From assembly GCA_014799475.1 (NCBI GenBank), contig JAAVHX010000008.1, positions 136,992 through 175,056 of the forward strand: 38,065 nucleotides of DNA, read 5' to 3'. Positions 25,363 through 33,309 of this stretch are shown piece by piece. The position numbers and the translations under genes are program-made. Under the pieces are notes generated by a model. That model was not told the DNA's origin and made no database searches. It saw nothing but the letters and a program-made list of their open reading frames with translations. The stretch's first letter is position 1; each line of letters begins with the position of its first letter. Origin of the DNA: Clostridiales bacterium (GTDB lineage Bacteria > Bacillota > Clostridia > Oscillospirales > Oscillospiraceae).

Positions 25363-25617
25363 ATGACTGAGTTAATGGAAGCCCTTTATACATATGCCCA
25401 GGGCCATGCCGTGGCGGCATTTTTAGCCCAGGACGCGGAATACGAACGGTGTATTCAGTGCGCAGAGGCCCAGGAGACGGGGCTCCGGAAAGTATTGAGC
25501 GCTGATGAAGCCGCCCGATTAAAGGCTTTGCTGGATGAGCGGGATCTGGCGCTGTTTGTCCGGGAGCGGGCGGCTTTTTTCGCTGGGTTCCGAATGGCGA
25601 TGGAGCTGGCGCGATAA
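25363..25617 (+). CDS. Small acidic helical protein of unknown function
   Basis: An 84-residue protein predicted all-helical: MTELMEALYTYAQGH, an acidic middle (AQDAEYERCIQCAEAQETGL), and a C-terminal FVRERAAFFAGFRMAMELAR. The ELMEALY start and the ERAAFFAGFRMAMEL end resemble small DUF6809-like proteins found on clostridial mobile elements, but I cannot confirm this. The ATG at 25363 has AAGGAAC upstream. It is driven by a perfect promoter under the divergent XRE regulator. No toxin motif is visible. Confidence 0.75.
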   Translation: MTELMEALYTYAQGHAVAAFLAQDAEYERCIQCAEAQETGLRKVLSADEAARLKALLDERDLALFVRERAAFFAGFRMAMELAR

Positions 25618-25922
25618 AAAGCCTTGCCGGTCCAGGCGCAGTCCGTGGACGGCGGGGGGTTAGTGACCGCATATGGGCGGCAGCACAAATAGGGGGAAAT
25701 CCGTACGAAAGCACCACGCACCGGAAGGGTGACAGCTTTTTCACAGGCGGCGGGCCCTTCGTTCCCCAGGGGGTTCTCAGGGGGAAGCCCGGCCTGTGAG
25801 AGCGGCCCATAGGGCCGCATCGAACCGGCGGGATGCCCCCTGAGCATTCTCTTTGGGTACTTTCTCTCATGTGAGAGAAAGTACCCCGCCGGAGGCGGCC
25901 CTCCATAGAGGGGCATGGGGAG
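25618..25922. other. Gene-free stretch with inverted repeats between the 84-residue gene and the U32 gene
   Basis: This 305-base stretch holds an imperfect inverted repeat at 25741-25799 (TCACAGGC..CGGGC..TTC against GAA-GCCCG-GCCTGTGA), a GCGGCCC/GGGCCGC hairpin at about 25802-25818, and repeat F copy 2 at 25832-25900. No gene is supported. Confidence 0.7.
25832..25900 (-). repeat. Hairpin repeat F, copy 2 (inverted)
   Basis: On the minus strand: GGCCGCCTCCGGCGG, a perfect hairpin with 14-bp arms (25855-25886, loop ATGT), then AAAGAGAATGCTCAGGGGGC. It matches copy 1 at 24815 in reverse orientation. It starts about 20 bases after the stop of the U32 gene. Confidence 0.75.
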
Positions 25923-28007
25923 CTACTCCACGTCCCGGTAATACAGGCCGCGCGTATAGTTATTGGGGATATAATTGCCGCGTCCCCGGTAGGCGTCCAG
26001 CACCTGGACGCACTCCACCCCGTTCTCGGTGGTGAACAGCAGGCGGATGGAACGCAGGCCCGCTTTTTTCCAGTCCGCCGCCTTGTCCGCCAAAAACACC
26101 TTGTTGGCGTTCAAGATCTCGTTGCGGCAGCCGTAGGCCCGCTCCACCGGGAAGCGCACCCCCTTGCGGTCGGTGAGCAGGTTCACGTTGGAGCATACGC
26201 ACTTGCCCGACTGGTTTTTGATGGCGCAGTTTTCCGTGATCATCAGCGGCAGACGGCCATAGGCGATCATCTCCACGTCCACCGCCTTGGAAATGTCGCG
26301 AATTTGGGCCAGCTTCAGCTCAAATGAGGCGGTCAGCGACTGGAAGCCCAGCCGCTTGTACTCCTTCACCCCCTGGCTGTTGAACACCTGGAGGCCGAAG
26401 TCGCCCCGCAGGTTGAAGCCCAGCTCCTTGCACAGCGGGATCAGGCCCAGGTTGCCCACATAGGCGTCGGTCACCCCCGCCTCCTTGCAGGCTTCCAGCT
26501 CGCGCCGCAATCCGTCCAGCTCCCGGTCGAAGCAGATCCGGGGCAGCACCGCCGCCACCGGGACGCCCCGGCCGATGGTGGCTTTCACGTCGTCCGGGTG
26601 GGCGGCGATCTCCTCCGCCGGGAGGGTAATCATGGCAGGGCGGGCCTTTGTCAGCTCAAAAGTCATCTGGCCCGCTTTCCGCAGGGAGACGATGATGTCC
26701 GGTTCCCCCCGGTAGTTCTCGTACCGCGCCCCCAGCTTGTAGGCGCCGTGGCGGCGCTGGGGCAGGGCGGTGCGCTGTTTAGACAGGTCGTCCAGCACCT
26801 GGCGGCGCAGGCCGTTGAGGGCGGACAGGGGCACCGCCAGCCCGTCCTGCACCAGCGAGCGCACGTCGATGACCCGGTAGGGGGTGCCGCCCGTTTTGGT
26901 GAGCTGGCCCTCCACCTCCGCCCGGGTGGTGACCCGGCGGCGGGCCGCCTCGGGGACGCTGCCCGCGGCGGTGGCCACATGGCCCTGGTCGTCCTCCACA
27001 CCCACCTGGATGGGCTCGCCCGGACGGACCAGGGCGTAGAATTTCACCGGGACGCCGGGGCCCTCCCCCTTCTCATAAGCGGCCTTGGCCTGGGCGAACA
27101 GCTCCCGGGGGTTTTTGGCCTCCTCCCGGACGCCGAACATATCGGGGCCCTTCTGCTCCATAAAATAGCCGTCGGTGAAGCCCTGGCGAGAGAAGGCCTG
27201 CTCCAGCCGGGACAGCTCTTCGGCCGTGGGCTCCCGCCCGTCCCGAAGGGCGTCGGCGTACACCTTGGTGACGATATAGACGTACTCGGGGCGCTTCATC
27301 CGGCCCTCGATCTTGGCGCTGGCCACCCCCATGTCCCGCAGCTCCCGCAGATGGCCCGCCAGCGACATATCCTTCAGGGACAGCGGATGGCGGTCGATCA
27401 GCTCGTCCCCCCAGCCGTAGGGCAGGCGGCAGGGCTGGGCGCACATCCCCCGGTTGCCGCTGCGCCCGCCGATAACGGAGGACATGAAGCACTGGCCGGA
27501 ATAGCACATGCACAGCGCCCCATGGACGAACACCTCGATCTCGATGGGGGAGCGCTCGCAGATGTAGGCGATGTCCCGGCGGGACAGCTCCCGGGCCAGC
27601 ACCGCCCGGGTGATGCCCAGATCGGCGGCCTGCTTTACCCCGTCCAGGCTGTGGAGGGTCATCTGGGTGGAGGCGTGGAGGAGCAGGTCAGGGGCGGCCT
27701 GCCGCAGGGCCCGCACCAGCCCCATGTCCTGCACCAGCACCGCGTCCGCCCCCAGTTGGGACGCCTGGACGGCGCAGTCCACCGCGTCCGCCATCTCCCG
27801 GTCGGAGGCCAGGGTATTTAAGGTGAGGTACACCTTTACCCCCCGCAGGTGGCAGTAGGATACCGCCGAGGCGAACTCGTCCCGGGTAAAATTGCGGGCG
27901 CCCCGGCGGGCGTTGAATTGTCCGAAGCCGAGGTAGACCGCGTCCGCCCCGGCGCACACCGCCGCGCGCAGCGCCTCCGGGCTGCCGGCGGGGGATAGTA
28001 TCTCCAT
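25923..28007 (-). CDS. U32 peptidase-family protein, RlhA-like
   Basis: A 694-residue protein. The N-terminal TIM-barrel-like part has EILSPAGSPEALRAAV-AGADAVYLG, and the U32 signature is seen as EVFVHGALCMCYSGQCFMSS followed by GNRGMCAQPCR (about 165-195), with its cluster cysteines. A central DUF3656-like insertion (about 380-470) and a C-terminal domain with ENCAIK and KCVCSN-N-LTDRKG complete it. This architecture matches RlhA, which hydroxylates a 23S rRNA cytidine in E. coli, rather than a true protease. It follows zapA on the same strand, separated by repeat copy C. Confidence 0.9.
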   Translation of the reverse strand: MEILSPAGSPEALRAAVCAGADAVYLGFGQFNARRGARNFTRDEFASAVSYCHLRGVKVYLTLNTLASDREMADAVDCAVQASQLGADAVLVQDMGLVRALRQAAPDLLLHASTQMTLHSLDGVKQAADLGITRAVLARELSRRDIAYICERSPIEIEVFVHGALCMCYSGQCFMSSVIGGRSGNRGMCAQPCRLPYGWGDELIDRHPLSLKDMSLAGHLRELRDMGVASAKIEGRMKRPEYVYIVTKVYADALRDGREPTAEELSRLEQAFSRQGFTDGYFMEQKGPDMFGVREEAKNPRELFAQAKAAYEKGEGPGVPVKFYALVRPGEPIQVGVEDDQGHVATAAGSVPEAARRRVTTRAEVEGQLTKTGGTPYRVIDVRSLVQDGLAVPLSALNGLRRQVLDDLSKQRTALPQRRHGAYKLGARYENYRGEPDIIVSLRKAGQMTFELTKARPAMITLPAEEIAAHPDDVKATIGRGVPVAAVLPRICFDRELDGLRRELEACKEAGVTDAYVGNLGLIPLCKELGFNLRGDFGLQVFNSQGVKEYKRLGFQSLTASFELKLAQIRDISKAVDVEMIAYGRLPLMITENCAIKNQSGKCVCSNVNLLTDRKGVRFPVERAYGCRNEILNANKVFLADKAADWKKAGLRSIRLLFTTENGVECVQVLDAYRGRGNYIPNNYTRGLYYRDVE

Positions 28008-28034
28008 AGGTTCTCTCTCGTTTCTTGTGGTTGT

Positions 28035-28179
28035 TTATCGTTGCGCTACCGCTTCTCACGCTCCGATTGGCCGCGCGGCCGGGTCGCTTTCGCTCCGACT
28101 CGGGCTGGTCTTTGGGGCCGTAGGCCCCATCGCTCGCCCTCGCTCCGTTCCAAGCTCCCCTGCGCGGCTATCGTCGCGC
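28035..28179 (-). repeat. Post-stop interspersed repeat, copy C
   Basis: In zapA direction it begins directly at the TAA stop (GCGCGACGATAGCCGCGC). It contains GGAGCGAGGGCGAGCG, the hairpin TGGGGCCTACGGCCCCA, GACCAGCCCGAGTCGGAGCG, then CGCGCGGCCAATCGGAGCGTGAG. This is the cleanest copy. TTATCG occurs at 28035-28040 and 28180-28185, at the two ends. Confidence 0.82.
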
Positions 28180-28494
28180 TTATCGCTTTTGCTGCAATTT
28201 AAAAATCTCCCGCTTCGACTCGCTCAGCTCCAGCTTCAGCTTGGAGTTCTCCTCCAACAGATCCTTGATCTGGCGGCGCAGGTTCTCCGACGACTCCTGC
28301 TCCTTGAAGCGGTCGTCGGCGATGTTGATGGCGGTGAGGATGGCGCAGTCCATCTGGGACACGCCGCCGGCCTTGCCGGTCTCCCTCAGCTTGTCGTTGA
28401 CATAGGCCGCCACCCGGTGGACATAGTTTTCATCCTCCGCACACAGCAGCGTGTATTTCAACCCACCCACGGTCACGGTGACGCGGTTTTGCAT
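28180..28494 (-). CDS. zapA: Cell division protein ZapA
   Basis: A 104-residue FtsZ-ring stabiliser. The N-terminal globular part has NRVTVTVGGLKYTLLCAEDENYVHRVAAYVNDKL, typical of ZapA, and the second half is a coiled coil (about 60-104, LRRQIKDLLEENSKLKLELSES). The start at 28494 is chosen because GGAGGGG lies 6 bases upstream. It is first in a unit with the U32 gene, and an extended -10 box lies at 28526-28531. Confidence 0.93.
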   Translation of the reverse strand: MQNRVTVTVGGLKYTLLCAEDENYVHRVAAYVNDKLRETGKAGGVSQMDCAILTAINIADDRFKEQESSENLRRQIKDLLEENSKLKLELSESKREIFKLQQKR

Positions 28495-28525
28495 GGCGCT
28501 CCCCTCCTGCATAATGATTCAGATT

Positions 28526-28534
28526 ATTATAACA
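28526..28534 (-). promoter_or_regulatory. Extended -10 promoter of zapA
   Basis: TGTTATAAT on the minus strand (28534-28526), about 32 bases before the start codon. The -35 region is poor. Confidence 0.55.
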
Positions 28535-28598
28535 CACTTTGCGCGAAAAGGAAATGAAAAAAGTATAAACCCAGGATACTTTTTCGGCGGAGGGCTCC

Positions 28599-28627
28599 TT
28601 GACATTTCGGCCCTAAGATGATACAGT
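28599..28627 (+). promoter_or_regulatory. Promoter of glyS
   Basis: Perfect TTGACA (28599-28604), a 17-bp spacer and TACAGT (28622-28627). The leader is only about 35 bases, too short for a T-box. Confidence 0.7.
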
Positions 28628-28665
28628 GTCACGGAATGTACCACTGTAAAAAGGAGTTGTCAGTG

Positions 28666-30090
28666 ATGAACAATACCGAAAAGACCATGGAAAAAATTGT
28701 AGCCCTGTGCAAGGGCCGGGGCTTTATCTTCGCCGGCAGTGAGATCTACGGCGGCCTTGCCAACACCTGGGACTACGGCCCCCTGGGCGTGGAGCTGAAA
28801 AACAACGTGAAGAAAGCCTGGTGGAAGAAGTTCGTCCAGGAGAACCCCTATAACGTGGGTCTGGACGCCGCCATCCTGATGAACCCCCAGGTGTGGGTGG
28901 CCTCCGGCCACGTGGGCGGCTTCTCCGACCCGCTGATGGACTGCAAGGAGTGCCACGAGCGCTTCCGCGCCGACAAGGTCATCGAGGACTGGTGCGCTGA
29001 GAATAATTTCGAGCTGGGCCACAGCGTGGACGCCATGAGCCAGGCGGAGATGAAAGCCTTCATTGACGAGCACCAGATCGCCTGCCCCACCTGCGGCGAG
29101 TTCAACTGGACCGACATCCGCCAGTTCAACCTGATGTTCAAGACCTTCCAGGGGGTCACCGAGGACGCCAAGAACACCGTGTACCTCCGCCCCGAGACCG
29201 CCCAGGGCATCTTTACCAATTTCGTCAACGTCCAGCGCTCCACCCGGCGCAAGCTGCCCTTCGGCATCGGCCAGATCGGCAAGTCCTTCCGCAACGAGAT
29301 CACCCCGGGCAACTTCATCTTCCGCACCCGGGAGTTCGAGCAGATGGAGCTGGAGTTCTTCTGCCAGCCCGGCACCGAGCTGGAGTGGTTCGCTTACTGG
29401 AAAAACTTCTGCCACCAGTGGCTGCTTGACTTGGGCATCAAAGAGGAAAACCTGCGCCTGCGTGACCATGACCCCGAGGAGCTGTCCCACTACTCCAACG
29501 CCACCACCGACTTCGAGTTTGCCTTCCCCTTCACCGACTGGGGCGAGCTGTGGGGCGTGGCCAGCCGCACCAATTTCGACCTGAACGCCCACCAGACCAC
29601 CTCCGGCAAGGATCTGACCTATTACGATCAGGATAAGAACGAGCATTATATCCCTTATGTCATCGAGCCCTCCCTGGGCGTGGAGCGGATGCTGCTGGCC
29701 TTCCTGTGCAATGCCTATGACGAGGAAGTGGTGGACGCGGAGAAGAACGACGTGCGCACCGTGCTCCACCTGCACCCCGCCCTGGCCCCCTTCAAGTGCG
29801 CGGTGCTCCCCCTGTCCAAGAAGCTGGGCGACAAGGCGAAGGAGATCCAGGGCGAGCTGTCCAAGTACTTCATGGTGGACTATGACGACGCCGGCTCCAT
29901 CGGCAAGCGCTACCGCCGCCAGGACGAGATCGGCACCCCCTATTGCGTCACCGTGGACTTTGCCACCGTGGGCGACGACAAGACCGAGGCCGACCACGCC
30001 GTCACCATCCGGGACCGGGACACCATGGACCAGGTGCGCGTGCCCATCAGTGGGCTGAAGGCTTGGCTGGACGAAAAGCTGGCATATTAA
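28666..30090 (+). CDS. glyS: Glycyl-tRNA synthetase, homodimeric type
   Basis: A 474-residue class II synthetase of the alpha2 type found in Gram-positives, archaea and eukaryotes, not the E. coli alpha2beta2 type. Motif 1 region: [15 protein letters not shown] zinc-ligand set is seen in CKECHERF and CPTCGEF. Motif 2 is [21 protein letters not shown]; motif 3 is [13 protein letters not shown]. The C-terminal anticodon-binding domain ends with the [12 protein letters not shown] and R-RD-MDQVRV features. The ATG at 28666 has AAGGAG 9 bases before it; earlier in-frame ATGs lack a site. Confidence 0.97.
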   Translation: MNNTEKTMEKIVALCKGRGFIFAGSEIYGGLANTWDYGPLGVELKNNVKKAWWKKFVQENPYNVGLDAAILMNPQVWVASGHVGGFSDPLMDCKECHERFRADKVIEDWCAENNFELGHSVDAMSQAEMKAFIDEHQIACPTCGEFNWTDIRQFNLMFKTFQGVTEDAKNTVYLRPETAQGIFTNFVNVQRSTRRKLPFGIGQIGKSFRNEITPGNFIFRTREFEQMELEFFCQPGTELEWFAYWKNFCHQWLLDLGIKEENLRLRDHDPEELSHYSNATTDFEFAFPFTDWGELWGVASRTNFDLNAHQTTSGKDLTYYDQDKNEHYIPYVIEPSLGVERMLLAFLCNAYDEEVVDAEKNDVRTVLHLHPALAPFKCAVLPLSKKLGDKAKEIQGELSKYFMVDYDDAGSIGKRYRRQDEIGTPYCVTVDFATVGDDKTEADHAVTIRDRDTMDQVRVPISGLKAWLDEKLAY

Positions 30091-30107
30091 AAATTTGTAA
30101 AAAAATT

Positions 30108-30137
30108 AAGTGCCCCCGGTGCATTCCGGGGGCACTT
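30108..30137. terminator. Hairpin after glyS
   Basis: A perfect 12-bp stem (AAGTGCCCCCGG) with a 6-base loop. An A7 run precedes it, but few T follow on the plus strand, so plus-strand termination may be partial. Confidence 0.65.
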
Positions 30138-30219
30138 ATGATATACTATGCTGACCGAATGGAAGCCTTTCCCCGTTTTATGGGGGCAAGTTCAGGCTGT
30201 TCATGATTGGAGGCCGCAA

Positions 30220-32091
30220 ATGAAACGCTTTTTCTCATATTTTCTATTCCAGACCCGGCCGGAGGAGACGCTCACCTCCCGACAGAGGGTGGTATTTTGG
30301 CTGTGGAACGCCCTGCTTACCGCCGGGGCGGCGGCGGCGCTGGGGCTGGCCTCCCTGCTGCTGGCCACCGGCAACGCCAGCGCGAAGGTGATGTTTATGG
30401 ACTACCTGCGCCACCCGGCGCTGGTGGCCCTCAACCTGCTGCCCCCGCTGCTGCTGATGGCGCTGCTGTACGCCGCCACGGGCCGGGCGTGGCTAGCCTA
30501 CCTGATCACCGCCCTGCCGGTGCTGGGGCTGTCCCTGGGCAACTACTACAAGCTGGTATTCCGGGACGACCCCGTCCTGGCCTCCGACCTGCTTATCCTG
30601 GGGGAGGCGGGGAATATGGCGGGAAAATACCACCTGTTCCTGGACCGCAAGCTGGCAATGGCGCTGCTGCCCGCCCTCATGGCCGGGGTGGCGCTGTTCC
30701 TGCTGGCCCGGGGCAGGCCGCGCCTCCCCGTCCGGGGCGGGATCGCGGCCGCGGCGCTGATAGCCTCCCTCGCCCTGATCCCGGTGTACGGCAGCGACAG
30801 CATCTACAACAAAAACGCCAACGCAGATCACATCAACCCGTGGTCCGCCACCCAGCAGTATATCTCCCGGGGGCTGATGTATCCCTTCCTCCACAGCATC
30901 AAGACCGCCATGCCCACCCCGCCGGAGGGCTACTCGGAGAAGGAGGCCGCCGCGATGCTGGCGGAATATCAGGACGCCGACATCCCGGAGGACAAGAAGG
31001 TCAACATCGTGGGCGTCATGCTGGAGGCCTTTACCGATCTCTCGGGTTATGAAAGCATCGAGCTGCAGACCGACCCCTACGCCTATTTCCACGCCCTGGA
31101 GGCGGAGAGCTACACTGGCAACCTGCTGACCAACATCTTTGCCGGGGGCACCGTGGACACCGAGCGGGCGTTCCTCACCGGCATGGCCCCCAACGACATC
31201 AACTATCGCTCCAACACCTCGTCCTATGTGTGGTACCTGAAAAGCCAGGGATACCAGACCTTCGGTGACCACCCCAGCAACCGCTGGTTCTACAACCGGG
31301 TGAACATCAACTCCTACCTGGGCTTTGACCAGTACCGCTTCGCGGAGGACCACTACAAGCCCTTGGTGGGGACGGACACCGCCTTCGACAATGTATTTTT
31401 CCACGAGATGACCGCCGCCGCGGTGGATCGGATCGAAAACGGCGACGGGCCCGTGTTCTCCTTCTCCGTGTCCTACCAGGGCCACGGGCCGTACAGCGAC
31501 AACATCTGCTGGTGGGGCGAGGTGGACGATTATGTGGCCAACTACGACCTGACCCAGGAGGAGCGCACCATTTTGGCCAACTATTTTGGCTCGGTGATGA
31601 GCACCCAGTACTACGTGTCCGAAATGGTGGACGTGTTCCGGACGATGGACGAGCCCATCGTGGTGGTGGTGTTCGGCGATCACAAGCCCTGGCTGGGCAA
31701 CAGCAACAGCGTGTACAATTCGCTGGGCATCGACCTGTCCCGTATGTCGGTGGACAGCTTCTACAATTATTGGTCCACCCGCTACCTTATCTGGGCCAAC
31801 GACGCGGCCAAGGAGGTCATCGGCCACGATATGGTGGGCGAGGGACCGGACATCTCCCCCTGTTTCCTGATGAACGTCCTGTTCGAGCAGCTTGGCTGGG
31901 AGGGGGACGCCTATATGCGGGCGGTGGAGCCGATCCGGCAGGAGCTGCCTATGGTGCACCGCTACGGTTCGTACCTCACCGCGGACGGGGAGCTGACCCT
32001 GGACCCCACCGAGGAGCAGGCGGAACTGGCCCGCAAGCTCCACAACCTGGAGTATTACCGGGCCCATCATTTTTCCGGGGAAACGGGCTGA
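30220..32091 (+). CDS. LtaS/MdoB-like sulfatase-family membrane enzyme
   Basis: A 623-residue protein with an N-terminal bundle of about five transmembrane helices (residues 20-210) and a C-terminal extracytoplasmic sulfatase-fold domain (about 250-600). The pieces expected of phosphoglycerol transferases are present: VGVMLEAFTDLSGY with the first metal Glu, AGGTVDTERAFLTG with the likely catalytic Thr, SYQGHGPYSDN, and VVVFGDHKPWLG with the Asp-His metal pair. Such enzymes polymerise glycerol phosphate for lipoteichoic acid or modify glycolipids. GGAGG lies 6 bases before the ATG at 30220. The precise product is unproven. It is monocistronic. Confidence 0.87.
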   Translation: MKRFFSYFLFQTRPEETLTSRQRVVFWLWNALLTAGAAAALGLASLLLATGNASAKVMFMDYLRHPALVALNLLPPLLLMALLYAATGRAWLAYLITALPVLGLSLGNYYKLVFRDDPVLASDLLILGEAGNMAGKYHLFLDRKLAMALLPALMAGVALFLLARGRPRLPVRGGIAAAALIASLALIPVYGSDSIYNKNANADHINPWSATQQYISRGLMYPFLHSIKTAMPTPPEGYSEKEAAAMLAEYQDADIPEDKKVNIVGVMLEAFTDLSGYESIELQTDPYAYFHALEAESYTGNLLTNIFAGGTVDTERAFLTGMAPNDINYRSNTSSYVWYLKSQGYQTFGDHPSNRWFYNRVNINSYLGFDQYRFAEDHYKPLVGTDTAFDNVFFHEMTAAAVDRIENGDGPVFSFSVSYQGHGPYSDNICWWGEVDDYVANYDLTQEERTILANYFGSVMSTQYYVSEMVDVFRTMDEPIVVVVFGDHKPWLGNSNSVYNSLGIDLSRMSVDSFYNYWSTRYLIWANDAAKEVIGHDMVGEGPDISPCFLMNVLFEQLGWEGDAYMRAVEPIRQELPMVHRYGSYLTADGELTLDPTEEQAELARKLHNLEYYRAHHFSGETG

Positions 32092-32117
32092 TGCTTGAAA
32101 AAAGCAAGGGGAAATGC

Positions 32118-32146
32118 TTGACTTTTCCAAAACGGGCTGATATACT
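32118..32146 (+). promoter_or_regulatory. Promoter of rplU-prp-rpmA
   Basis: TTGACT (32118-32123), a 17-bp spacer and TATACT (32141-32146). The leader of about 90 bases before rplU is where many Firmicutes carry the L21 leader RNA. It contains a GGGAUAAAUCCC-type stem-loop, but I cannot match the leader motif with certainty. Confidence 0.75.
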
Positions 32147-32245
32147 ACTAAAGCCGCTTTGAATGGGTGTGGTGTGTTCCGCAGAAAAGAGGGATAAATC
32201 CCCGCCCCCGACAGCGAGCCCGTAATAAAGGAAAGGAGTGCAGAT

Positions 32246-32557
32246 ATGCACGCGATCATCGAGACCGGCGGCAAGCAGTACAAGGTGGCCGAGGGCGACA
32301 CCCTCTACATCGAGAAGCTGAATGTGGAAGCCGGCGAATCCGTCACCTTCGACAAGGTCCTGGCCGTCCTGGACGGCGACAGCGCCAAGTTCGGCGCCCC
32401 CACCGTGGACGGCGCCTCCGTCACCGCCAACGTGGTGAAGAACGGCAAGGGCAAGAAGATCCTGGTCTTCAAGTACAAACCCAAGAAGAACTACCGCCGC
32501 CGTCAGGGTCATCGTCAGCCCTACACCAAGGTGGAGATCACCAAGGTCAACGCCTGA
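32246..32557 (+). CDS. rplU: 50S ribosomal protein L21
   Basis: A 103-residue protein with the L21 family profile: [18 protein letters not shown] at the start, [13 protein letters not shown] in the middle, and [19 protein letters not shown] at the end. AAAGGAGTG precedes the ATG. It heads the classical rplU-prp-rpmA cluster. Confidence 0.98.
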   Translation: MHAIIETGGKQYKVAEGDTLYIEKLNVEAGESVTFDKVLAVLDGDSAKFGAPTVDGASVTANVVKNGKGKKILVFKYKPKKNYRRRQGHRQPYTKVEITKVNA

Positions 32558-32568
32558 GGGATCCGGCT

Positions 32569-32916
32569 ATGACCACCGTAACCTTCCACAGCGCAAAGAG
32601 CCGCCTGGACGGCTTTGTGGTGGAGGGCCACAGCGGGTACGCCGAGGAGGGGTCAGACATCGTCTGCGCCGCCGTCTCCGCCGCCGTTGGGCTCACCGAG
32701 TGCACCATCAATGAGGTGATGGCCCTCGGCGCCCAGGTGAAGGTCAAGGAGAAGGACGCCCGCATCTCCCTCAAGCTTCCCCCCGCCCTGAACGAGGCCA
32801 GCGACGACCTGTGCCAGGCGGTCATGACCGGGCTGCTGGTCTACCTCCAGACCATGGCGGAGGAATACCCCGACAATCTCGCCGTCCTTTTGGACGACGA
32901 CGATGATGAGGACTAA
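32569..32916 (+). CDS. prp: Ribosomal-processing cysteine protease Prp
   Basis: A 115-residue protease that removes the N-terminal extension of L27. The catalytic His is in [20 protein letters not shown] (His about 21, Cys about 33), the exact Prp signature. The C-terminus is unusually acidic (a run of Asp after LLDD). It starts 12 bases after rplU and lies before rpmA, which encodes an L27 carrying the matching cleavage site. Overlap of function with the neighbour is direct. Confidence 0.97.
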   Translation: MTTVTFHSAKSRLDGFVVEGHSGYAEEGSDIVCAAVSAAVGLTECTINEVMALGAQVKVKEKDARISLKLPPALNEASDDLCQAVMTGLLVYLQTMAEEYPDNLAVLLDDDDDED

Positions 32917-32953
32917 CGTGCCTCAACCTTTAACAGAAAGGACGGAAACGACT

Positions 32954-33238
32954 ATGCTGAAGATTAACATCCAGTTCTTCGCCCATAAAAAGGGCGGCGG
33001 CTCCACCAAGAACGGCCGTGACTCCCAGGCCAAGCGCCTGGGCGTGAAGCGCGCCGACGGCCAGTTCGTGCTGGCGGGCAACATCCTGGTGCGCCAGCGC
33101 GGCACCCACATCCACCCCGGCGTCAACGTGGGCAAGGGCAGCGACGACACTCTGTTCGCCCTCAAGGACGGCAAGGTGAAGTTCGAGCGCCTGGGCAAGG
33201 ATCGCAAGCAGGTTTCTATTGTTGAAATCGCGCAGTAA
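32954..33238 (+). CDS. rpmA: 50S ribosomal protein L27 with Prp-cleavable N-terminus
   Basis: A 94-residue protein. It begins [10 protein letters not shown] followed by [14 protein letters not shown], the extension and cut site known from Staphylococcus aureus and other Firmicutes; Prp removes the first residues up to the Phe-Phe-Ala so that the mature N-terminus can reach the peptidyl transferase centre. The rest ([27 protein letters not shown]) is standard L27. The start at 32954 is preceded by GAAAGGACGG. A terminator follows at 33247. Confidence 0.98.
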   Translation: MLKINIQFFAHKKGGGSTKNGRDSQAKRLGVKRADGQFVLAGNILVRQRGTHIHPGVNVGKGSDDTLFALKDGKVKFERLGKDRKQVSIVEIAQ

Positions 33239-33246
33239 AATGCCTG

Positions 33247-33282
33247 AAAAGCCGCAAACGGGGGACCGTTTGCGGCTTTTTT
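33247..33282 (+). terminator. Terminator of rplU-prp-rpmA
   Basis: A 15-bp perfect stem (33247-33261 with 33266-33280) with a GGGA loop and six T. The next gene starts only 28 bases further on, with no clear promoter between. Confidence 0.93.
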
Positions 33283-33309
33283 CTGTGAAATTCGGAAAAG
33301 GGAAAAGAA

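Noticed and set aside
24778-25617. Classical toxin-antitoxin pair for the XRE module
   Set aside because: Genes are divergent, not in one operon, and the 84-residue protein has no RelE, HigB, HicA or Fic motif. Left as an open regulator-output pair.
25361-25906. 181-codon minus-strand frame over the 84-residue gene
   Set aside because: Its start lies inside repeat F (GTFSHMREST is the translated hairpin), and it opposes a gene with a perfect promoter.
28628-28665. T-box before glyS
   Set aside because: Only about 35 bases lie between the expected transcript start and the start region; no specifier loop or TGGN bulge can fit.
28660-29997. 445-codon frame antisense to glyS
   Set aside because: Shadow of a well-conserved synthetase; no start site and biased composition.
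30493-32301. 602-codon frame antisense to the LtaS-like gene
   Set aside because: Runs over the promoter of rplU and into its leader, and has no ribosome site; the plus-strand gene carries all family motifs.
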